A DNA stretch of 64,000 nucleotides, taken from Mycolicibacterium rutilum. GTDB lineage: Bacteria; Actinomycetota; Actinomycetes; Mycobacteriales; Mycobacteriaceae. A model generated the notes under the pieces. That model was not told the DNA's origin. It did no database searches and was given only the letters and a program-made list of their open reading frames with translations. A program made the translations under genes and the position numbers. The stretch's first letter is position 1, and the number at the start of each line of letters is the position of its first letter. Positions 38,103 to 45,679 of this stretch are shown here, in pieces. The stretch is from assembly GCF_900108565.1 (NCBI RefSeq), contig NZ_LT629971.1:3658001-3722000 (forward strand), in the 5' to 3' direction.

Positions 38103-39632
38103 ATGTGGCGGCGGGTGGGGTCGATGGTGTGTGCGCTGACGGCGATTGCCGTCGTCGCGCCGCCCCACGCTGCGGCGACGCCGGAGGGCGAATCAAGCCA
38201 GCAGCTGTTCGGGCAGCCGCCCGCGTGGAGTAGCTGCGACCGGATGATCGGCGCCGAGAAAGCCCGGACCGTGCCGACCGCACAGTGCGGTTCGGTCGCC
38301 GTGCCCGTCGACTGGGACGCAGCCAATCCGCAAGGGGCGCAAGCGAACCTGGCGGTCATTCAGATTCCCGCGACCGGCGACCGCATCGGCGTGCTGATGG
38401 TCAACCCCGGCGGACCCGGTGCCTCGGCCGTCGACACCGTCGCCGAGATGGGCGCCGCGCTGGCGGGCAGCGAGATCGCCGAGCGCTTCGACCTCGTCGG
38501 GGTCGACCCGCGCGGCGTCGGGCACTCCACACCCGAACTGCGCTGCCGCACCGACGCCGAGTTCGACGCCTACCGCCGCGAACCGCTGGCCGACTACAGT
38601 CCCGCCGGCGTCGCCCACATCGAAGAGGTCTACCGGCAGTTCGCGCAGGCGTGCGCCGACCGGATGGGCGCCGACTTCCTCGCGAGCGTCGGCACGGCCA
38701 CCGCGGCGCGCGACCTCGACATGGTGCGCGCCGCGCTCGGCGAACACCAGCTCACCTATCTGGGCTACTCGTACGGCACCGAACTCGGCGCCGCCTACGC
38801 CGAGCAGTACCCGGACCGGGTGCGGGCGATGGTGCTCGACGGCGCGATCGATCCCGGCCTCGACCCGATCGAGCACCGCATCCGCCAGGTCGCCGGATTC
38901 CAGAAGGCGTTCGACGCCTACGCCGCCGACTGCGCCCGCTCGACGGGATGCCCGCTGGGCACCGATCCGGCGCACTTCGTGACGCGCTATCACCACCTGG
39001 TGGACCCGCTGGTGCAGCGGCCCGGCCCCACCTCCGACCCGCGCGGGCTGAGCTACCAGGACGCGATCACCGGAACCGTCAACGCGCTCTACTCGCAGCG
39101 CTACTGGAAGTTCCTCACCAGCGGGCTGCTCGGCTTGCAGCGCGGCACGGACGCCGGCGACCTGCTGCTGCTGGCCGACGAATACCAGGGCCGCGACGTG
39201 AGCGGGCACTACACCAACCAGCAGGACGCGTTCACCGCGATCGGCTGCGTGGACACGCCGTACCCGGCCGACGCCGCGGCCTGGGCGGAGGCGGACCGGC
39301 GTGCGCGCGAGGCCGCGCCGTTCTTGTCCTATGGCGCGTTCACCGGCTTCGCTCCGCGCGAGGTGTGCACGATGTGGCCGGTGCCGCCGACGTCGGCGCC
39401 GCACCCGGCGTCCTCCCCGGGGCCGGGCAAGGTCGTCGTCGTCTCCACGACCGGCGACCCGGCCACGCCGTACCAGGCCGGCGTCGACCTGGCCCGCCAG
39501 ATGGGCGCGCCGCTGATCACCTTCGAGGGCACCCAGCACACCGTGGTGTTCAACGGCGACGCCTGCGTGGACACCGCGGCGGTCGACTTCCTGGTCGACC
39601 TGGCGCCGCCGGCGGACGGCCTGCGGTGTTAA
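38103..39632 (+). CDS. Secreted alpha/beta-hydrolase, paralogue of the Hip1-like gene
   Basis: 509-residue exported serine hydrolase with the same layout as its neighbour: NPGGPGASA, nucleophile in YLGYSYGTELG, GDPATPYQAG and EGTQHTVVF. The signal peptide (VGSMVCALTAIAVVAPPHAAA) has an AXA-type cleavage site and no lipobox Cys, so this copy is probably released rather than anchored. Start ATG 38103 or 38094. The gap to the first copy is about 80 bp. It corresponds to the Rv2223c position. Confidence 0.88.
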   Translation: MWRRVGSMVCALTAIAVVAPPHAAATPEGESSQQLFGQPPAWSSCDRMIGAEKARTVPTAQCGSVAVPVDWDAANPQGAQANLAVIQIPATGDRIGVLMVNPGGPGASAVDTVAEMGAALAGSEIAERFDLVGVDPRGVGHSTPELRCRTDAEFDAYRREPLADYSPAGVAHIEEVYRQFAQACADRMGADFLASVGTATAARDLDMVRAALGEHQLTYLGYSYGTELGAAYAEQYPDRVRAMVLDGAIDPGLDPIEHRIRQVAGFQKAFDAYAADCARSTGCPLGTDPAHFVTRYHHLVDPLVQRPGPTSDPRGLSYQDAITGTVNALYSQRYWKFLTSGLLGLQRGTDAGDLLLLADEYQGRDVSGHYTNQQDAFTAIGCVDTPYPADAAAWAEADRRAREAAPFLSYGAFTGFAPREVCTMWPVPPTSAPHPASSPGPGKVVVVSTTGDPATPYQAGVDLARQMGAPLITFEGTQHTVVFNGDACVDTAAVDFLVDLAPPADGLRC

Positions 39633-39683
39633 TCGCAGCCGCCGTGTAACACAGAATTAACAGCCGGTGCCTACGCTGCGCTC

Positions 39684-41024
39684 ATGGATCGGCAGAAGGA
39701 ATTCGTGCTGCGCACGCTGGAGGAACGCGACATCCGCTTCGTCCGGTTGTGGTTCACCGACGTGCTCGGATACCTGAAGTCGGTCGCGATCGCCCCGGCC
39801 GAACTCGAGGGCGCCTTCGAGGAGGGCATCGGCTTCGACGGTTCGGCGATCGAAGGCTTCGCCCGCGTCTCCGAAGCCGACATGGTGGCCCGGCCCGATC
39901 CGTCGACGTTCCAGGTGCTGCCGTGGGCCGACGGCTCCGGTAGGCACCATTCGGCACGGATGTTCTGCGACATCACCATGCCCGACGGGTCGCCGTCGTG
40001 GGCGGACTCGCGCCACGTGCTGCGCCGCCAACTGGCCAAGGCCAGCGATCTCGGGTTCTCCTGCTACGTGCACCCCGAGATCGAGTTCTTCTTGCTCAAG
40101 CCCGGCGAGGACGACGGCACCCCGCCGCAACCCGCGGACAACGGTGGCTACTTCGATCAGGCCGTGCACGACTCGGCGCCCAACTTCCGCAGGCACGCCA
40201 TCGAGGCGCTCGAGCAGATGGGCATCTCGGTCGAGTTCAGCCACCACGAGGGCGCGCCGGGCCAGCAGGAGATCGACCTGCGCTACGCCGACGCGCTGTC
40301 GATGGCCGACAACGTGATGACGTTCCGGTACCTGGTCAAAGAGGTGGCGCTGGGCGACGGCGTGCGCGCGTCGTTCATGCCCAAACCGTTCGCCGAACAT
40401 CCCGGTTCCGCGATGCACACGCACATGAGCCTGTTCGAGGGCGAGACCAACGCCTTCCACAGCGCCGACGATCCGCTGCAGCTCTCCGATGTCGCCAAGT
40501 CGTTCACCGCGGGGATTCTCGAACACGCCAACGAGATCAGCGCCGTCACCAACCAGTGGGTGAACTCCTACAAGCGGCTGGTGCACGGCGGCGAGGCGCC
40601 GACGGCGGCGTCGTGGGGCGCGGCCAACCGGTCGGCGCTGGTGCGGGTGCCGATGTACACCCCGCGGAAGGCGTCGTCGAGACGGGTCGAGGTGCGCAGC
40701 CCGGACTCGGCGTGCAACCCCTACCTCACGTTCGCGGTGCTGCTGGCCGCCGGCCTGCGCGGCATCGAGAAGAACTACGTGCTGGGCCCCGAGGCCGAGG
40801 ACAACGTCTGGACGCTCACGCCCGAGGAGCGCCGCGCGATGGGCTACAAGGAGCTGCCGGGCAGCCTCGGCGTCGCGCTGAGCGAGATGGAGGATTCCGA
40901 ACTCGTCGCGGAAGCGTTGGGCGAGCACGTGTTCGACTACTTCCTGCGCAACAAGCGTGCCGAGTGGGAGAACTACCGCAGCCACGTCACGCCGTTCGAG
41001 CTGAAGGCCTACCTGTCTCTGTAA
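39684..41024 (+). CDS. glnA2: Type I glutamine synthetase GlnA2
   Basis: 446-residue GS-I: N-terminal DVLGYLKSVAIAPAELE, GIGFDGSAIEGF, metal ligands in HPEIEFFLLK and EFSHHEGAPGQQEID, ATP site FMPKPFAEHPGSAMHTHMS, and RVEVRSPDSACNPY. The adenylylation-loop Tyr of GlnA1 is absent: the aligned stretch reads EDNVWTLTPEERR, so regulation by GlnE is unlikely. In the M. tuberculosis order glnA2 precedes glnE as here. The 51-bp upstream gap contains GTAAC-n6-TTAAC, a weak half of a GlnR-type box. Confidence 0.95.
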   Translation: MDRQKEFVLRTLEERDIRFVRLWFTDVLGYLKSVAIAPAELEGAFEEGIGFDGSAIEGFARVSEADMVARPDPSTFQVLPWADGSGRHHSARMFCDITMPDGSPSWADSRHVLRRQLAKASDLGFSCYVHPEIEFFLLKPGEDDGTPPQPADNGGYFDQAVHDSAPNFRRHAIEALEQMGISVEFSHHEGAPGQQEIDLRYADALSMADNVMTFRYLVKEVALGDGVRASFMPKPFAEHPGSAMHTHMSLFEGETNAFHSADDPLQLSDVAKSFTAGILEHANEISAVTNQWVNSYKRLVHGGEAPTAASWGAANRSALVRVPMYTPRKASSRRVEVRSPDSACNPYLTFAVLLAAGLRGIEKNYVLGPEAEDNVWTLTPEERRAMGYKELPGSLGVALSEMEDSELVAEALGEHVFDYFLRNKRAEWENYRSHVTPFELKAYLSL

Positions 41025-41049
41025 GCGGGGCTCGCGCTACCTTTCTAGG

Positions 41050-44010
41050 GTGGCCAAACCTGCGACGCAGCGCCCGAAGCTGCCCAGCGTAGGTCGGCTC
41101 GGGCTGGTCGAACCCTCGGCGCCCGCGGACCTCGACCGGCTCGGCTGGAACACCGACGAACACGTCGAGCTGCTGTGGTCGCTGTCGCGGGCTCCCGACG
41201 CCGACGCCGCCCTGCGCACGACGGTGCGCCTCGCCGAGGCGTTGGACGCCGACTGGGGCGAGCTCAACCGCAAGCTGCTCACCGACCGCGGGCTGCGCGG
41301 ACGGATGTTCGGGGTGTTCGGCGCGTCGATGGCGCTCGGCGATCACCTCGTCGCGCATCCGCAGGACTGGCGGCTGCTCGCCGGCGACGTGCGCTTGCCC
41401 GACGCCGACGCGCTGCGGGAGCAGTTCGTCGCACTGGCCGACGAGGCCCCCGACAAGACGGCCGCGCTGCTGCCGCTGCGCAAGCTCTACCGCGACCGGC
41501 TGCTGGTGCTGGCCGGCCTCGACCTGGCACCCACGGTCGAGAACGAACCGGTGCTGTCGTTCCCCACCGTCGGCGCGCACCTGTCTGACCTCGCCGACGC
41601 CGCGCTGGCCGCCGCCCTGCACATCGCGGTCAAGGCCGCCGGTGGCGACAACCCGCCGCGAATCGCGGTCATCGCGATGGGCAAATGCGGTGCGCGCGAA
41701 CTGAATTACGTCAGCGACGTCGACGTCATCTTCGTCGCCGAGAACGCCGACGCGATCGCGATCCGGGTGGCCGGGGAGCTGATGCGGTTCGCCGCCGACG
41801 CGTTCTTCGAAGTCGACGCGGCGCTGCGGCCCGAAGGCAAGCACGGCCAGCTGGTGCGCACGCTGGACTCGCATGTCGCCTACTACCAGCGGTGGGCCAA
41901 GACCTGGGAGTTCCAGGCGCTGATGAAGGCCAGGCCGGCCGCTGGCGACCCCGAACTCGGCCGCGCCTACATCGAGGCGCTCATGCCGATGGTGTGGACC
42001 GCCTGTGAGCGTGAGGATTTCGTGTCCGAGGTGCAGGCGATGCGCAGGCGCGTCGAGGAACTCGTGCCCGCGGGTCAGCGGTCACGGGAACTCAAGCTGG
42101 GCACCGGCGGCCTGCGGGACGTCGAGTTCGCCGTGCAGCTGCTGCAGTTGGTGCACGGCCGCAACGACGAGGCGCTGCACGTCGCGTCGACGGTCGACGC
42201 GCTGGCCGCGCTGGGCGAGCGCGGCTACATCGGCCGCGACGACGCCGCGAACCTGACCGCGTCGTACGAGTTTCTGCGACTGCTCGAACACCGGCTGCAG
42301 CTGCAGCGGCTGGTGCGCACCCATCTGCTGCCCGACGAGGACGACGACGAGGCGCTGCGCTGGCTGGCCCGCGCCGCGCACATGCGCCCCGACGGACGTC
42401 ACGACGCGCTGGGTGTGCTGCGCGAGGAACTCAAACGGCAGAGCCTGCGCGTGTCGCGGCTGCACGAGAAGTTGTTCTACCAGCCGCTGCTAGAGTCGGT
42501 CGGTCAAGCGGCCGTTGAGCTTTCGGACGGAATGACGACCCAGGCCGCCGAACGGCAGCTGGCCGCGCTGGGGTACGAGGGCCCGCAGAGCGCCCTGACG
42601 CATCTGCGCGCGCTGACGAGCACCAGCGCCCGCCGCGGCCGCGTGCAGCAGGTGCTGTTGCCGACGCTGCTGAACTGGCTGTCCGACACACCCGATCCCG
42701 ACGCCGGGTTGCTGTCGTACCGCCGGATCAGCGACGCGCTGTCCGAACAACGCTGGTATCTGGCGACGCTGCGCGACGAGAGCGCCGTCGCCAAACGGCT
42801 GATGCGGGTGCTGGGCACGTCGGCCTACGTCCCGGATCTGCTGATGCGCGCGCCCGAGGTGATCCAGGCCTACGCCGATGGGCCCAACGGGCCCAAGCTG
42901 CTCGACTCCGAACCCGACGGGGTGGCACGGGCGTTGGTCGCCTCGGCGGGGCGGCACGCCGACCCGCAGCGGGCCATCGCCGCGGCGCGCACCCTGCGGC
43001 GCCGCGAACTGGCCAGGATCGCCTCGGCCGACCTGCTCGGCATGCTCGAGGTCACCGAGGTGTGCCGGGCGCTGACGTCGGTGTGGGTGGCGGTGCTGCA
43101 GGCGGCGCTGGAGGCGGTGATCCGCGCCAACACCACCGACCGCGGGCCGCTGGCCAAGATCGCGGTGATCGGCATGGGCCGGTTGGGCGGCGGCGAACTG
43201 GGCTACGGCTCCGACGCCGACGTGATGTTCGTGTGCGAACCCGAAGCGGGCGTTGAGGAATCGGCCGCCGTGAAGTGGTCGGTGACGGTCGCCGAACAGG
43301 TGCGCTCGCTGCTCGGCACGCCGAGCGCCGATCCGCCGCTGGAGGTCGACGCGAACCTGCGGCCCGAGGGCCGCAACGGGCCGCTGGTCCGGACGCTGGC
43401 GTCCTACGAGGCCTACTACGCGCGGTACGCGCAGACGTGGGAGGTGCAGGCGCTGCTGCGGGCGCACCGGGTGGCCGGTGACCTCGACCTCGGCGAGCGG
43501 TTCCTGTTGATGATCGACAAGACGCGCTACCCGACGGGTGGGGTGTCGGCCGAGGCGGTGCGCGAGATCCGGCGGATCAAGGCCCGCGTCGACGCCGAGC
43601 GGCTGCCGCGGGGCGCCGACCCGAACACGCACACCAAGCTCGGCCGCGGCGGCTTGGCCGACATCGAGTGGACGGTGCAGCTGCTGCAACTGCGGCACGC
43701 AGACAAGGTGCCCGCGCTGCACAACACGTCGACACTGCAGTCGCTCAATGCGATCGGCGCCGCCGAGCTGATCGCCGAGGGCGACGTAGAACTGCTGCGA
43801 CAGGCGTGGCTGACGGCCACCCGCGCCCGCAACGCGCTGGTGCTGGTGCGCGGCAAGCCGACCGACCAACTGCCCGGACCCGGCCGCCAGCTCAACGCGG
43901 TCGCGGTGGCCGCCGGCTGGGACAACGACGACGGCGGCGAGTTCCTGGACAACTACCTCAGGGTGACGCGCCGCGCAAAAGCGGTGGTGCGAAAGGTTTT
44001 CGGGGAATGA
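41050..44010 (+). CDS. glnE: Glutamine synthetase adenylyltransferase GlnE
   Basis: 986-residue bifunctional enzyme that adenylylates and deadenylylates GlnA1. Two nucleotidyltransferase modules: N-terminal with GKCGARELNYVSDVDVIFV (about 215-235) and DAALRPEGKHGQLVRTL, C-terminal with GRLGGGELGYGSDADVMFV (about 710) and DANLRPEGRNGPLVRTL, each followed by a helical domain. The paired Asp-X-Asp motifs are intact in both. GTG start at 41050, 26 bp after glnA2, so the two are likely co-transcribed. The substrate gene glnA1 is at 48908-50344. Confidence 0.97.
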   Translation: MAKPATQRPKLPSVGRLGLVEPSAPADLDRLGWNTDEHVELLWSLSRAPDADAALRTTVRLAEALDADWGELNRKLLTDRGLRGRMFGVFGASMALGDHLVAHPQDWRLLAGDVRLPDADALREQFVALADEAPDKTAALLPLRKLYRDRLLVLAGLDLAPTVENEPVLSFPTVGAHLSDLADAALAAALHIAVKAAGGDNPPRIAVIAMGKCGARELNYVSDVDVIFVAENADAIAIRVAGELMRFAADAFFEVDAALRPEGKHGQLVRTLDSHVAYYQRWAKTWEFQALMKARPAAGDPELGRAYIEALMPMVWTACEREDFVSEVQAMRRRVEELVPAGQRSRELKLGTGGLRDVEFAVQLLQLVHGRNDEALHVASTVDALAALGERGYIGRDDAANLTASYEFLRLLEHRLQLQRLVRTHLLPDEDDDEALRWLARAAHMRPDGRHDALGVLREELKRQSLRVSRLHEKLFYQPLLESVGQAAVELSDGMTTQAAERQLAALGYEGPQSALTHLRALTSTSARRGRVQQVLLPTLLNWLSDTPDPDAGLLSYRRISDALSEQRWYLATLRDESAVAKRLMRVLGTSAYVPDLLMRAPEVIQAYADGPNGPKLLDSEPDGVARALVASAGRHADPQRAIAAARTLRRRELARIASADLLGMLEVTEVCRALTSVWVAVLQAALEAVIRANTTDRGPLAKIAVIGMGRLGGGELGYGSDADVMFVCEPEAGVEESAAVKWSVTVAEQVRSLLGTPSADPPLEVDANLRPEGRNGPLVRTLASYEAYYARYAQTWEVQALLRAHRVAGDLDLGERFLLMIDKTRYPTGGVSAEAVREIRRIKARVDAERLPRGADPNTHTKLGRGGLADIEWTVQLLQLRHADKVPALHNTSTLQSLNAIGAAELIAEGDVELLRQAWLTATRARNALVLVRGKPTDQLPGPGRQLNAVAVAAGWDNDDGGEFLDNYLRVTRRAKAVVRKVFGE

Positions 44011-44020
44011 GACGCAGCCA

Positions 44021-44653
44021 ATGAGCATGGATTTCGGGTTCGACATGATCACCGAGGACGAGTACCAGCGGCAGCGCGCGCTCTACGAGCCGCTGACCGA
44101 GGCGGTCCGCAGACTGATCTACGCGAGCCTGCACACCGATGTCGGCGCCGACGCGGCCGCTGAGGCGCGGACGAAGATCGAGGCGGTCACCGCGCTGCTG
44201 GAGACCGAACAGCGCGCGAGCGTGCCGCTGGTGCACGAGAACACCGGCCGCCCGTTGGCGTGGGCCAATCCCGCTGTGGGACTGCGCAACGCGATCGCTC
44301 CGCCGATGGTGATCCACCACGAGGACGACGGCAGCTGCTGGAGCGAGTTCACACTCAGCGGGGCCTACGAGGGACCACCGGGCTGGGTGCACGGCGGCAT
44401 CTGCGCGCTGGTGCTCGACCACCTGCTCGGCGAGGCGGCCAGCGAGGGTCTCACCCAGCCGAAGTTCACCGGCACGATCTCGTTGCGGTATCTGCGCGGC
44501 ACCCCGCTGGGTCCGCTGCGCGCCGAGGCGTTCGTGGAGCGCACCGAGGGGGTCAAGACGTTCGCGCGCGGCTATCTCAAAGACGCCGACGGCGCGACGG
44601 TCGAGGCCGAGGGCGTGTTCATCCGGCCGGCGTGGGCGCGGGATGCCGGATGA
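44021..44653 (+). CDS. PaaI-type hotdog-fold thioesterase
   Basis: 210-residue protein with a C-terminal hotdog domain: CWSEFTLSGAYEGPPGWVHGGICALVLDHLLGEA and the strand ISLRYLRGTPLGPLRAEAFVER. The VHGG-Asp arrangement is that of small acyl-CoA thioesterases; the acyl-CoA substrate is unknown. Eleven bases after glnE and overlapping the next gene by ATGA, suggesting an operon extending from glnA2. Confidence 0.85.
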   Translation: MSMDFGFDMITEDEYQRQRALYEPLTEAVRRLIYASLHTDVGADAAAEARTKIEAVTALLETEQRASVPLVHENTGRPLAWANPAVGLRNAIAPPMVIHHEDDGSCWSEFTLSGAYEGPPGWVHGGICALVLDHLLGEAASEGLTQPKFTGTISLRYLRGTPLGPLRAEAFVERTEGVKTFARGYLKDADGATVEAEGVFIRPAWARDAG

Positions 44654-45510
44654 GGCTCTACGTCAGCCTGGCGTTCCTCGACACCCGCGAGGTCGTCGAA
44701 ATCGCCAAGGCGGCAGATGATCTCGGTTACGAGGGATTGGGCGTGCCCGATCACGTCGTCAACTTGGAGACACTCAAGACGCCGTATCCGTACACCAAGG
44801 ACGGGCGCCGGCGGTGGGAGCCGTTCACCGACTGGCCCGATCCGTGGGTGCTGATCGGCGCGCTCGCGCTGGTGACGTCGCGGGTGCGGTTCGTCACCAC
44901 CGTGTACCTGCCCGCGATGCGCGACCCGTACTCGGCGGCGAAATCGATCGGCACCGCGGCGGTGTTGGCCGACGGCCGAGTGGAGCTGGGTGTCGGTGTC
45001 GGCTGGTGTCGCGATGAGTTCGAGCTGATGGGTCAGCAGTTCGCGCGGCGCGGCAAGCGCACCGACGAGATGCTGGTGCTGATGAAGGAACTGTGGCAGC
45101 CGGGCTACACGGAGTTCGACGGCGAGTTCTATCAGACGCCGCGGCTGGAGATGGAGCCGTCGCCGCCGCCGATCCCGGTGTACGTCGGCGGGTTGTCCGA
45201 TATCGCGCTGCGCCGCGCCGCCCGCCACGACGGCTGGATCGGCGACCTGATCACCACCGACCGGGCGTTGGAGCGCATCGCCACGCTACGTCAGCTGCGC
45301 GCCGACAACGGGCTGACGATGGACGACTTCACCGTCATCACGCCGCTCACCGACGCGTTCACCCCCGAGCACTACGAGCGCGCCGAGGCCGGCGGGATCG
45401 ACGGGATCATCACCATGCCGTGGATGTTCTATGCCGGCCCGCAGGCCACGCTCGCGGAGAAGATCGATGGGATGAAGCGGTTCCGCAAAGACCTCAGGCT
45501 GGATCGCTGA
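44650..45510 (+). CDS. LLM-class flavin-dependent oxidoreductase (probably F420-dependent)
   Basis: 286-residue luciferase-like monooxygenase fold: DDLGYEGLGVPDHVV, ALALVTSRVRFVTTVYLPA, VELGVGVGWCRDEFELMG, IPVYVGGLSDIALRRAAR. This pattern is of the F420-dependent group that is expanded in mycobacteria. ATG at 44650 overlaps the thioesterase stop. Substrate unknown. The 169-bp gap after it contains a bulged hairpin (CCCTAC at 45556, GTTGC, GCAAC, GTAGGG ending 45595). Confidence 0.87.
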   Translation: MRLYVSLAFLDTREVVEIAKAADDLGYEGLGVPDHVVNLETLKTPYPYTKDGRRRWEPFTDWPDPWVLIGALALVTSRVRFVTTVYLPAMRDPYSAAKSIGTAAVLADGRVELGVGVGWCRDEFELMGQQFARRGKRTDEMLVLMKELWQPGYTEFDGEFYQTPRLEMEPSPPPIPVYVGGLSDIALRRAARHDGWIGDLITTDRALERIATLRQLRADNGLTMDDFTVITPLTDAFTPEHYERAEAGGIDGIITMPWMFYAGPQATLAEKIDGMKRFRKDLRLDR

Positions 45511-45679
45511 GCGCGCGAAACCCGTTGTTTTCTGATCTTGTTGGCGGCGCGGGGACCCTACGTCGTCGTTGCTGAAACTGGGGGCAACGGTAGGGAAACT
45601 CCCGATTCCTGCTCGCGGTCGGCGACCTAGCGTGGTCTGCAGCGCCACGGTGGTCGTCGCTGGGCGGGGGAGGACACAC

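Noticed and set aside
39646..39661. Possible GlnR box upstream of glnA2 (GTAAC-n6-TTAAC)
   Set aside because: Only one pair of half-sites and the second deviates from consensus; mentioned as weak, not listed as a site.
45556..45595. Bulged hairpin CCCTAC/GTTGC...GCAAC/GTAGGG before the propeller gene
   Set aside because: Unequal spacers and no T tract; could be chance, so not called as a terminator or operator.
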